A DNA stretch of 64,000 nucleotides, taken from contig OX387197.1 of NCBI GenBank assembly GCA_947561715.1, positions 15,125,001 through 15,189,000 of the forward strand. Direction: 5' to 3'. Source of the stretch: Ascidia mentula (taxonomy: Eukaryota > Chordata > Ascidiacea > Phlebobranchia > Ascidiidae). Each line of letters opens with the position of its first letter. Within the stretch, counting starts at the first letter, position 1. A program made the position numbers and the translations under genes. Below the pieces are notes generated by a model. It was given only the letters and a program-made list of their open reading frames with translations, had not been told where the DNA came from and searched no databases. Positions 54,518-64,000 of the stretch are shown one piece after another.

Positions 54518-55095
54518 GGGGTGCACCGAAATTTCGGTTTGCCGAATTTATTCGGCCGATACCGAGGTTTTTATAATTATTCGGTTTCGGCGGAATTTTG
54601 CAAAGGTTTTTTGCGAAACTTCTTTACTGCATGCAACTAGTGATGTTCCCAGTTTCAAATTATCTGGCCGGATCCGGATAGTTATCATCAAATCCGGCCG
54701 GATAATTTGGATCCGGCATTTTGTTAACACCGATTCGTGTATTTTATCGGTATGGCAAAAATGTATGATTGCCAAACAGAATGCTACGTTAAGGTTAGGT
54801 TACCATGAGTGGAACAAATAAACATGGGCAATTATTAATATGGTACAACACGTCACGAAAATCCTTCATAACAAACAACAGAAAAATCTTACGTCGGCGA
54901 ATATCACAGACTGGGTCCCAAAACGAGTAATTTGCGAATTGTTTGCTTTTACGACAAAAATGCTTTCCCAACTATCCGGTAAAATTAAGTGTATTATCCG
55001 GCCGGGTCCTGGTATTGAAAATTTGTCAATATCCGGCCGGGTACCCGGATCCGGCGCAACACATCACTACATGCAACACTGATACGCAAAGTTTA
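54518..55095. repeat. Short repeat with TTCGGCCGA-type motifs, split by a MITE
   Basis: GGGGTGCACCGAAATTTCGG, CCGAATTTATTCGGCCGATA and ATTCGGTTTCGGCGG are nested palindromes typical of a small hAT-like non-autonomous element. The MITE 54,638-55,069 sits in or at the edge of it. Confidence 0.4.
54638..55069. mobile_element. hAT-type MITE with perfect 8-bp target duplication
   Basis: TIRs TAGTGATGTTCC and the complement of TAGTGATGTGTT; 432 bp. The target duplication CATGCAAC is exact on both sides (54,630-54,637 and 55,070-55,077). Subterminal GGCCGGATCCGGAT motifs occur at both ends. No transposase of its own; an 8-bp duplication fits hAT machinery. Confidence 0.9.
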
Positions 55096-55129
55096 GAATC
55101 ATAGTTCAAACTGTACTAGTGTGTTTTAT

Positions 55130-56303
55130 TTGTTAATTTTCATCGAAATCAAGTTTAAGCAGTTGGCGCCTACCCGCGGATCTAATTTCCCCAGATCACG
55201 AAGTGCCAACGACTCCGCTCGTTTATTTGACGGGCTACGAGCCAGTTTGGGGCTGGCTGAGGAAGTAGCCAGAGAATCCCTGACAACTCAACGCGTTCAA
55301 ATGCAGAAGCAATACAATAGACGACAACATGGGGACTAAATCAAGGAAGGTGATATCGTTCTGTTGGAGAACCCGGTCGTTCCACCAGGCGAATGCCGAA
55401 AGTTCATAAGACCATACAAAGGCCCTTTCACAGTTATTGAACAACACGGCTTGGTGAATTACCTTATTGAAGGAGAAGATGGGAAACAGCAGCGAGTACA
55501 TTTCAACCGCTTGAAAAAGGCGAACCTGCCCTTTCATAAAACAGAATGCCAAAACACGCAGTGGTATGAGCTCGTGCTGCACGACACTGACAATCTTGCA
55601 ATATACACACCGCAAAGCCAAACACGCACGGACGCACCCACTGCACAGGATACAGGGTTGCCTACTCGGCCATTGTTGGACGTTGGTCGAGGTTTGGACG
55701 CCGATATAAGAAATGCTGCGGCGACGATGAACGACAGCCGGCCACAGCGAAATCGGGGACAAACTGAATTTTATCAAGCGTCCTAACGGAGTAGGACAAT
55801 TTTTAACGCGGGGGTGTAAACGTTATTATTCGTTTTGTTTTTCACGCTTTTCTTAAGGTATTTTCACTCGCATGTTTTTATTGTTTATTTTCACACTCAC
55901 ATTTTCTAATATATTTGTTATTATTTCGCTGTTTTACTCGTTTTTATACGCCCGAGCAGTCACGCTTGCGTGGCAAACGTGGGCAGTGTTGATTGGTTCA
56001 AGTGCTGGCGGCAGAAAGAATGTGAAAAGCCAGACAGTTCTCTGGTGGTGGCTGGTTGCAAACACTGTTTTTGTGGGAGATCGAAAGATATATTTGTTAA
56101 TGAACGTTAGTGATAGTGAAATGTCATTGTTGTGCAAGTTTTAGAACAACCGTTGTTTTCTTTGCACTTTCATACTTTCCATCTTATTACAAAGGGAGCC
56201 AGCACCTTGGTCGTGTGACTCCAGGTCTCTACGATAGGCCGCTAGTGCAGAGTAGCCCAGGCGTTAAAAGTTATGGGGACAAGCTGAATTCGGTTACACA
56301 ATC
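55130..56303 (+). mobile_element. Gypsy-type fossil: integrase end and probable 3' LTR
   Basis: The coding part (to 55,786) is the C-terminal end of a Gypsy integrase: EEVARESLTTQRVQMQKQYN, then IRPYKGPFTVIEQHGLVNYL and QQRVHFNRLKKANLP. A polypurine-like AACGCGGGGG precedes TGTAAACGTT at about 55,816, the likely start of the 3' LTR. The LTR end is not certain. Broken element, at least one break; the remaining upstream parts are not here. Confidence 0.65.
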
Positions 56304-57015
56304 TCATGTTGCAAAGTAACTTCAATTACAGAGAGCGACTTTAGAGAAGGCGATCTGGAGATTGCATTAGCAGCATGCAAAGATTTACCAGGTACATGAA
56401 CTATATCAAAGTGATACCACAACAAATGCATTCTTAACCTTTGCAATCGAGGGGACAACTCATCAATATACTTTTTCCCTACGAGGCTAATAAGGGGCTT
56501 ATGATCAGTCTCCATAATAAACTTTAGCCCAATCAAATATTCACGAAACTTTTCACACGACCAAGCTACTGCCAAAGCTTCTTTCTCAATTTGGGCGTAA
56601 CCTTATTCTGTTTTCGTTAGCGCTCGTGATGCGTAGGCTACTGGACGAAAGTTACCGTTTCGCTGTAATAAAACAGCCCTGAGTCCATACGATGATGAAT
56701 CAGCAGAAAGGACAGTTTCAGCCCGAGGATCCTAATGTTGAAGTACGTTAGCGCTCGTGAGAAGTTCTTTTACTACCTTAAAAGATTCTTCATGTGGACG
56801 AAGCCATTGCCATGTTTCATCATTCTGTACCGGTCCACACAACGGTTTAGATATGTCTGCCAAACGGGGAACAAATTTAGCGAGTTGATTTGCTAAACCC
56901 AAAAACCTGCGCAATCCCGTTGTATCGTTTGGAGGTTTCATGGACACTACTGCTTCTATTTTTGAAGGATCTGTATAAACACCATACCGATTCGTTTTGC
57001 AGAAAAAATACACTT
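56304..57015 (-). mobile_element. Gypsy-type fossil: RT end and RNase H
   Basis: Parts: RT connection region (YTDPSKIEAVVSMKPPNDTT, FLGLANQLAKFVPRLADI) and RNase H end (AVAWSCEKFREYLIGLKFIM, ETDHKPLISLV, RLQRLRMHLLWYHFDIVHVP). Opposite strand to the integrase fossil, so either a second copy or one element rearranged head to head. Broken, about two or more breaks. Confidence 0.75.
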
Positions 57016-57330
57016 ATCTGCGAATAAATTTCTTCAGTAAAAAATACACAATTTTTGGATCATACAATAACTTGTTTGAATCTTTGGTTGTCACAAAAAA
57101 ACTTTAACAACTGCATCCATCACCTACAGACAATATTTAGGTAAATGACAATTCTGTTATAATGTAGGTTATTTGTATCTTTTTCTTACTCTGTCATCCA
57201 ACCATTTGTTTTTAATGCTCAAAATAGTATTGCTGTCAATAATCATGTCCTGCAACACGCGGAAGATACACTGACCACATAACGGGGACATTGACGCAAA
57301 CCAGATTATGACGTCACAATCGCTTTTTAA

Positions 57331-59145
57331 CAATCAAATCAAATCATGTTTATTTTGCGAGAAAAGCAACTACGCGACGAACAAAAAACAAGGAAATGAA
57401 ATGGCATGGGCACCGATAAAACCATAAAGGTTATCGAGTCAGGCGCCCATGTAAAGGTGATTTCCTCACGGAGAATCACCGTCTGCCGTAGGATCGCAGC
57501 CAGTCGCACTGGGAGGTGATGGGTTGCGACAAGCTGCATGTGACGAAAAGGTGGCCACCCGGCCGTGCTGGCCAAAGCAAAACCCAACGAAACGCAAACG
57601 CCAACTCGGTTCTCAGAACGTTTCCTTTGATCCACATCGACAGACCTTAACGTCCCGAGGACAGTCCAAACGTGGTGGTTTTGGTTGGAGATGGTCAGGA
57701 TCGTATGGAGGTTGCGCTTGTTGAATCATCGTAGGTCTTGCTGATGATCAATCGCACGTTATGATGTTGGTGTGCAGCGCTCCTAGGTCTGAAACAACAA
57801 CGGATCCTACGGCAGTAAATTGTTCATTTAGGCGTAGAGTGTACAGTGGAATATGCATAAAAACACCATAAAAAAAAGACAGAAGAAACGCAATAAACGA
57901 CAGGAGGACTACAAGAAAAAGGGGAAAACGGACTGCTAACAGGGTGGATGAAAAAGGAAGTTAATACTGAGATGTGAAACATTGGCGGATTTTTTTTTTA
58001 ATTGATGTACGGGAGAGCGATCTAATGGAAGGGTTTATTTCCTCCCATATCTGTGGGCCCCTATGTTTTAGCATACGTAAGCCGAAGGTGGTGTTAACTC
58101 TTGGGTGAAATAAGTTCTTTTGCGATGCATTTCTTGTGAAATGATCGTGCACTGTGCCTACTAACGAAAATAAGGAGTTGTAGGAGGCCGGTAGATTGCC
58201 GGTATGGAAATCATGCATTACTTTGGCCAGTTCGAGTTTGTAAATGTCTCTAATTTTTGTGAGATCTAATTTCTTATATAATGGCGTGACGTGGCTTTGA
58301 AAGGAACTAAAGGTTATGGAGCGGAGTATATTATTATGAATAGTGTTGAGTTTTTTCAGTGAGAGTGCCGATCCTCCACCCCAAGCACCGATAGCGTACT
58401 GAATATGGGAATATACAAATGAATAGTAAACGTTTCTCAAAGTTTTAACGTCAAGATAATTTCGCAACTGAAAAAAAGTGCCGCATGCTTGTGACAATTT
58501 CTTTTCTAAATGATGAATGTGAGTTGTCCAGGTTAGTTTGTCATCAATGTATACACCGAGGTACTTAATATTATCTGATCGCAAAAGTTTTTCATGACCA
58601 ATGGTGACGGTGAAATTGCCAGTGCTTGAGGTGGAAGGGGAAAACAATAGGAACTTTGTTTTCCGAATGTTGAGAGAAAGTCGATTGTGCCTTAACCAGT
58701 TGTCAACATTTGTGAGTTGTTCGTTAACACGGGATTGTAAGTCAATAAGTGAAGGGGAGGTCATTGAAAGAACCGTGTCGTCAGCAAACAATTTTGTTGT
58801 AAAAGAGGATACTTGCGGAAGGTCATTGATGTACAATAAAAAAAGTAAAGGAGCTAATGGCGAAACCTGTGGGCAACCGCATGTTATGGGTTTAATATCC
58901 GACACAGAATTTCCTATTCTAGTGCATTGACTTCTACCTACAAGGTAACTGCGGATTAAGTGTAGGGTATTTCCCCTAATTCCATACCGGCGCTCTAACT
59001 TTTCCAACAACTTCTCGTGATTTACGGTGTCGAATGCCTTAGACAGGTCTAGAAAAATGGCGCATGTAAACTGTTTATTGTCAAAAGATTCTAACAGCTT
59101 CTCGTAAATATCGTAAATGGCGAGGACAAGGTTGTGCGTGCGTCA
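57331..59145 (-). mobile_element. CR1/L2-like LINE, 5'-truncated
   Basis: A continuous minus frame from about 59,140 to 57,961 encodes the RT: FTCAIFLDLSKAFDTVNHEK, LERRYGIRGNTLHLIRSYLV, ITCGCPQVSPLAPLLFLLYI, TKLFADDTVLSMTS (catalytic F-A-D-D), then KYLGVYIDDKLTWTTHIHHL and the C-terminal thumb and tail ending in a stop at 57,961. The usual G-x-x-Q-G-S reads GCPQVS. 3' UTR of about 0.6 kb; at 57,331 the plus strand has AATCAAATCAAATC, i.e. short GATTT repeats on minus, the kind of 3' tail seen in CR1/L2-type LINEs. 5'-truncated at about 59,145. Fairly young by frame integrity. Confidence 0.82.
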
Positions 59146-59173
59146 ACTGAACCGTGAATGTTTTGAAGAATAT

Positions 59174-59325
59174 AATGTGGGTTGGATCCAGATTTCAGTT
59201 ATGGTGTAGCGTGGAAGCATTAAATACTGTAATGTGGGTTGGGCCTAGATTTCAGTTGTGGTGTAGCCTGGAAGCATTAAATACTGTAATGTGGGTTGGG
59301 CCTAGATTTCAGTTATGGCCCAGAT
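59174..59325. repeat. 57-bp tandem repeat, about 2.7 units
   Basis: AATGTGGGTTGG recurs at 59,174, 59,231 and 59,288; unit contains GCCTAGATTTCAGTTATGGT and GGAAGCATTAAATACTGT. Confidence 0.9.
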
Positions 59326-60020
59326 AACATTTTTTGATCGGCATTACGTTGGTCTTACAGTTGGTTTTAATCGGTACAACGTTGGAGTAATGTGTTTTTG
59401 CTCATCGGCCTATGGTAGGCTGCCAGTTGGCGCGAACCTTGGACCAACCACGGCCCAACTATTCTTTAAACATCAATTGGAACAACCAACGTGCCCCCAA
59501 CTATCAACAGTAATGCCTCAAACTTTCGCCATCGTCGAACCAACATTAGCAAACAATCATAATTGCCTACAACGGGCCAACAACAGCACACAACGTATTG
59601 TTGCAACAAAATTTATTAAAAACGAATAATCCCAGTCTCTTTGGGGATCACGGCAAAGATGTGTCTGTAATAAAATGCAAAAAATAATAAGACTTATCCA
59701 TTGACAATCAAAAAGTTTAATTTACTTACTTGAGTAATAGTTACATTTGAGTTTACTTATTTTACTGAAATCAGAGAGATTACATTTAAATTGTTCAAGA
59801 TGAAACATGAATTCAAATCCAATGCACACACCATTAGGCAGACAGGCAAGTTGAAAGTGACAAATTGTATTACATAGTTTTTTACAAACTGGTAATGACC
59901 TGCACTTTCATTGAGCTCGTTAATCAACTTTTTTCTCTCTCTTTCCGCCCTCCACCTCTGTCTTTAGCGAAGCGAAGCCAATCTTTAACAATATCATCAA
60001 TCTCAGCACCTGTTTAGGTG
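59326..60020. other. Noncoding stretch with TTGGNNNAACGTTGG-like words
   Basis: 59,330-59,630 has many CCAAC/GTTGG words in both orientations (TACGTTGGTC, CAACGTTGGAG, GGACCAACCACGGCCCAAC), suggesting a small repeat family; the rest is AT-rich and featureless. Confidence 0.35.
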
Positions 60021-60026
60021 AAAATT

Positions 60027-60720
60027 TTACAAAGCAGTCTCTGTAGATTTCGGTCCGCTATGTTTTGCTATGTTCTTACTTTGGACAACTCTATGCAGCT
60101 TCAGAAGTAAGAAGGGTCGCTTTGAACCTTGAAGAAATTTGTAACTTTCAAATAACACATCTCTTATTCGATCATTGACCAATGCCAATTCACTGTCGGA
60201 GGTATTACTGCCTACTTGTGGGTGTTGTGTAATTAGGCCTACCAGCATTTCTGTGTGTGGGGACAGTTTTGCTTTTCAAGTGCCTTCTTGTTGATTCAAT
60301 TGATGATGATGATGGGGAAATGAGCTTAAAATTCGGTGTCTCTCTGAGGTAACTACTTCATTGTTAAGCAGTTGCTCTCTTAATTGACTTTCTGTAACAG
60401 CACTGCTTGTCCTTAACAGCGGAATAACTGGTGCAGAACGCTTTTTAGGGTGGGGCAATTCATCTTCAGAGTCTTCATCGTCATATCGGATGACTGGTCT
60501 AAACAAACAATTTAAAGTGATGACAGATATGTGGGTATGATATATAGTATCTGCATACACACACTGCAGCAGTTTATCTTTTAATACAAACTATGCCAAC
60601 ATCCTCTTGCCTCTTTTTACGCTTTGCTCTTGGAGTGTGGTCTGTATCCGTTTGAAGATCAGAGAAGTCTTCAGCCAACTTTAATTTCTCACGTGCTTTT
60701 AAATACGAATCTGCGCATAA
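60027..60720 (-). CDS. Unrecognised multi-exon gene fragment
   Basis: Minus strand pieces in order: YLKAREKLKLAEDFSDLQTD with TDHTPRAKRKKRQEDVGI (about 60,715-60,605), then DDEDSEDELPHPKKRSAPVI, SSAVTESQLREQLLN (60,500-60,276), and in another frame SNTSDSELALVNDRIRDVLF and QGSKRPFLLLKLHRVV (60,248-60,027). A splice-like boundary separates the first two. The nucleic-acid-binding type composition (basic and acidic patches) resembles C-terminal parts of uncharacterised invertebrate proteins, but no family is assigned. Confidence 0.35.
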
Positions 60721-60835
60721 ATAACATTAAAATGGGCTAAATGTAAAAAAAAACTTGGTACATTATTCTTTCGATCCCCACATATGTATAGTTTTGATAA
60801 GACTTCAAAACAGTCAAAAACAGCCGGGACTATAA

Positions 60836-61443
60836 AGGGCTCTGCACACCAGACGCGGTTGACAGTTGCGGCTGGCGATGCGTAGCGGTCGCGTATTTTT
60901 CCCGCGCTTTTTAAAGCGGCAAAAGGGGATTCACACCTGCAGTGCAGTTGGCGGCAACGCGATAAAACATTTAATATCTAAAATACCTTGAACGTCTTTT
61001 TGTCGTAAAAACGTTCATGGGAAACTTCATTTAGTTTTATTATAAGACAAGTAACTTAATAATCTATATAATATTCATGTACGAAGCGTTTACTCACGAC
61101 TTATATATTACTTGGCAAATGACTATGTTAGTGAAACTGATCTAAAGTCCAAAAAATTAATTGCCGCAAATCCATTAATTAATTTCTGATATTTTATCAC
61201 CAAACACTCCATATACAAAGAGAATTACCTAAAACCACCTAAAATTAATCGTAACAAGCCAAAAACCCGGCGAAAACAAACTTCACATCAACGCGGCTGA
61301 CGGAAAAGTTAAATCAGATTGAACTCCGCCGTCAGACGCTTCGAGTGAGAAAATCACGCCGTCATGACGCCAGCTGGTGTGAATCTTCCGCCGCTTCGAA
61401 ACCGCGCCGCCAGACGTCAACCGCGTCTGGTGTGAATCCCGCT
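60836..61443. mobile_element. Harbinger-type MITE with TAA target duplication
   Basis: 608 bp flanked by TAA on both sides (60,833-60,835 and 61,444-61,446). TIRs share CACACCAGACGCGGTTGAC; tips are AGGGCTCTG at left and complement of AGCGGGATT at right. Subterminal GC-rich words (GCGGTTTCGAAGCGGCGG) alternate with an AT-rich centre. No coding capacity. Confidence 0.85.
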
Positions 61444-61446
61444 TAA

Positions 61447-61694
61447 ACCTTACATTTGGAGTTTTAAAGCAACGATGGAGGGTGATTGATCACACTGGAG
61501 GCAGACTCTGTTACAGCCCATTAAAAGTGTGTAAAATAGCAATGTGCTGTTTTATTCTTCACAACATATGCAGGCAAAGAAGCATCCCTTTGTTACAACC
61601 ACTACCAGCTGTGAACATTACACCAGGAAATCTGCCACATGATGATGCACAAGGAAACACGGTACGAAATCGTATCATTTTAACTTTTGCATGA
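61447..61694 (+). pseudogene. Harbinger nuclease last exon, lineage D
   Basis: Reads FGVLKQRWRVIDHTGGRLCY, SPLKVCKIAMCCFILHNICR and ends NTVRNRIILTFA, homologous to exon 3 of copies 1/2 but clearly diverged. Upstream exons are missing; the MITE lies directly before it. Confidence 0.75.
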
Positions 61695-61738
61695 AAAACT
61701 GCCTGTATGTAGTATGCGTATAATAAATCATTCACATT

Positions 61739-62391
61739 TCAATCCTGAGACCAGTGGTGTGAATAAAAAATAACACCTTGAAGAATTTGCTTTTGAACCT
61801 CTAGAATGTCAATTTCAGGTTCATGTCTTCTGCGTTTCAACTTCGGAAATGATCTTTCTGATATTGCCGGACTTATTGGCTGGTCAAGTAATTCCAAAAA
61901 GCTTCCACTTGGTTTGCTGAATGGATCAAATTGTTTTGGACTTGTTGAAACTTGCGGATCATCTTTCATGAGAAACACAAGGCATAGCATAGATTAATTT
62001 CTAGTTCCGCTGCTCCATCCACAGACTGCTTTCCAATTATGTTCATTACTCTGTGGTGGATGTCTGTTGGTTGAACAGCAGTATTTGAACCTCACTTTCT
62101 CTGTTCCACTTTGAAACATGTTTTTTTTGGCAGTGCTCTTCAAATCCCAGAGATATTCGATGAATTCACCTTAAAACACACATTTAAAGGTAAGGATACG
62201 GAAACAATACAATAAACTTACGTTGATGGTGATTGTTTTCCACGCTTGTTGCTTTGAGGCAAACGTTACTTCACTGGAAAACTAACCCAAAATGTGTTTG
62301 GCACTTCGTTCCACGCCGGACACTAACGCAGCTACTTCATCTGTGGTCCACCTCGGTGCACGCTTTTTCACTTTATTACTTTCAGACTGCA
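61739..62391 (-). pseudogene. Harbinger Myb/SANT partner, lineage D
   Basis: N-terminal piece near 62,391: KKRAPRWTTDEVAALVSGVE with SKQQAWKTI, homologous to the SANT start in copies 1/2; then a damaged middle (DIHHRVMNIIGKQSVDGAAE) and a C-terminal piece FDPFSKPSGSFLELLDQPIS, KLKRRRHEPEIDILEVQKQI. Interrupted by stops and frame changes. Convergent with the lineage D nuclease exon. Confidence 0.7.
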
Positions 62392-62532
62392 TATTCCTAA
62401 TTTGCTTTAACTAATGTACACAATCAACAGATCTATCGTAAAGTGTTGCTATCTTATCTTAGTATGAAATACCGCAAGTCTGAAAAGTTGCGCCCTTGTA
62501 CGAGGTCCTAACGAGATGTGGTCGGCATACCA

Positions 62533-63940
62533 TTTTTGATTTTGGATACAAAAAGCAGTAAATCTGTAAAAACGCGATCTCCAAGATGGACAGCTGTTGA
62601 AGTAGAAGCATTTGTTAATGCAGTGGAAAAAATTCTGGGTTCATTTTCACCAGACATTACAGTTGCAACAAGCGTGTAAAGTAGTGACAAGTATGGTAAG
62701 ATTTCAGCACAATATTTTTTTATTACTGCTGTACATAGATTATGATATTTGCAGGTCAATTCAGTTAATATCAGTGGTGTTAATCGCACAATTGACCAAG
62801 TGGAACATAAGTGTTGGGATTCAAAAAGTGTTGCAAAAAAGTCAGTGTCGGAATGGAAAAAAGAATCAACTAAAACGGTTGATGGTGTTAACAAAGCTTG
62901 CATTATCAAATCATCAACATAATTGGACAACCATCAGTTTATGAATTTGCATTTTTACAATTTGTGCATGTGTTTTTCAATTTTCTTTTGTAAAAGCCAA
63001 ATCTGTCAGGGTTTTTATTCAATCTTGTTCACTGTTTTTTATTGCCCTACTTCATTAGTTTCATATTCTTCAGTGTTCTGTTACCTACTTGCTGTGCAGC
63101 CACTTTTTTCAATGAACAAACTCAAAAACATTTCACAAACATCACTATGTTGGAATGTAGAAACAATTGAATCTCTCACTGTACTACCTTGCAAGTCATG
63201 AATTTCATTTGTTGTCGTGGTGTCTAGTAGTGAATCTATGTCAGCATTTGCTGGCAGTGGCACATTGTAAAGGCGACAAATATTGTGCAGAATGAAACAA
63301 CACATTGTAATTTTACAAACTTGTAGAGGTGAAAAACATAACCTTCCTCCTGTGTGATCAATAATTCTCCATCTCTGTTTTAAAACACCAAATGCCCTAA
63401 ACAACAAAGCTTTATTATCATTTATGTTAATGTTATGAGATATCCAGACAAGTGTAACTTACTTCTCTATAGTTGACCGTGTTTGTTTGTGAACCTTATT
63501 ATACTTCTGTTGTGAAGGGGTACTTAGATGGCTAAGAGGTATCATTAACCAAGGTTTTAATGGATAACCACCGTCACCCAGCAAAATGTCATCGTGATAT
63601 TTTCCACTCTCTAACTCCTGGTACACATTATTTGATTGCCGCATTATGAATGAATCATGACATGAGCCATGCCACTTGCATACCACATCCACAAACACCA
63701 TATTGGCGTCACATATAGCCTGCAACAATAATTTGAAGTCAAAACCAATTTATGACAAGGGAAAAGTATGCTTGGAATGGTAACCCTTTCTGTTGACAAA
63801 GATGTTCTTCCTCACTTGGAGGGAATGAAACCGTGCAATTGATTGGAGACACCCTGTTTGGCAGGGTGCCTCTAAAATTCCATCGTAGACATTGAATCTT
63901 GGCATTGAGCGCATATAGTCCAGGCATCGTAGGCATTGAA
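62533..63940 (-). mobile_element. Degraded third copy of the copy 1/2 Harbinger family
   Basis: Plus strand 62,536-62,945 matches the partner gene of copies 1/2 (from GGATACAAAAAGCAGTAAA onward) with small deletions; most of the partner's C-terminal exon is deleted; minus strand 63,826-63,081 matches the nuclease exons (AICDANMVFVDVVCKWHGSC, LLGDGGYPLKPWLM, STIEKAFGVLKQRWRIIDHT). Both terminal repeats are lost or unrecognisable. It keeps Glu at the third catalytic position where the intact copies have Gln. Confidence 0.82.
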
Positions 63941-63960
63941 TCTTGGCATTGTGCGCATAG
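63875..63960. repeat. 45-bp direct repeat, two units
   Basis: CGTAGACATTGAATCTTGGC and CGTAGGCATTGAATCTTGGC start two adjacent units with about three differences. Confidence 0.7.
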
Positions 63961-64000
63961 AGTCTAGGGCCGTATTAGGAGACCTGACTTGAGTTTGACC

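Noticed and set aside
57738-57765. CTGATGA near 57,738 as a hammerhead
   Set aside because: No paired stem and no GAAA box; it lies in the LINE 3' region.
1-64000. CRISPR arrays, bacterial operons, tRNA or rRNA genes
   Set aside because: No spacer-type repeat arrays, no ribosome-binding pattern and no cloverleaf or rRNA-like stretch was seen; the sequence is clearly eukaryotic.

Overview
The window is eukaryotic, almost certainly an invertebrate metazoan. It is AT-rich, has introns with GT-AG (and one GC-AG) borders, holds a 200-base scaffold gap (359-558), and is built nearly entirely of transposable elements. The set (several PIF/Harbinger lineages, one with a MADF-type partner, plus Merlin, P, hAT, KDZ-like, Penelope-like, CR1/L2-like and Tx1-like LINEs and Gypsy fossils) would fit an arthropod/chelicerate or another large invertebrate genome; I cannot name the species. 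The only candidate host exon is a short one at 226-327.

Layout. 1.7-6.7 kb: minus-strand multi-exon gene resembling KDZ/HMGXB3-like transposase genes, with an acidic 12-residue tandem repeat and a C48 (Ulp1-like) protease exon. It contains an inverted pair of hammerhead-ribozyme fossils at 5.37-5.51 kb. 6.67-9.59 and 28.87-31.79 kb: two almost identical complete Harbinger elements in opposite orientation, each with a three-exon nuclease and a three-exon Myb/SANT partner. A hAT transposase is split between their flanks, so the 19 kb between them looks inverted by recombination between the copies. 11.05-18.68 kb: a 7.6 kb Merlin element with an apparently intact 310-aa five-exon transposase and 2.6/3.6 kb compound terminal inverted repeats. 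These carry tandem satellites, a Penelope-like GIY-YIG tail and a hammerhead ribozyme. 18.8-26.6 kb: two further Harbinger elements, the second hosting a Gypsy fossil. 27.3-28.0 kb: remnant of a CARF-like (MULE-type) gene.

31.8-32.7 kb: hAT remnant. 32.7-37.2 kb: jumbled pieces of a Tx1-like LINE. 38.3-40.8 kb: broken LINE. 41.3-41.5 kb: Penelope tail with a second hammerhead remnant. 42.3-46.6 kb: a Harbinger with 155-bp TIRs nested in a small inverted-repeat element. 48.9-49.7 kb: two more hammerhead-like cores. 50.3-51.6 kb: P-element transposase remnant. 52.3-53.5 kb: GTF2IRD2-like hAT. 54.6-55.1 kb: hAT MITE with a perfect 8-bp target duplication. 55.1-57.0 kb: Gypsy fossils. 57.3-59.15 kb: 5'-truncated LINE. 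60.8-61.4 kb: Harbinger-type MITE. 61.4-63.9 kb: remains of two more Harbingers, one from the same family as the intact pair.

The most interesting themes are (1) hammerhead ribozyme motifs at several places, one inside the arms of a DNA transposon; (2) the Merlin with satellite-filled arms; (3) the Harbinger pair that share a loss of the third catalytic acidic residue yet are nearly identical; and (4) the inferred inversion.
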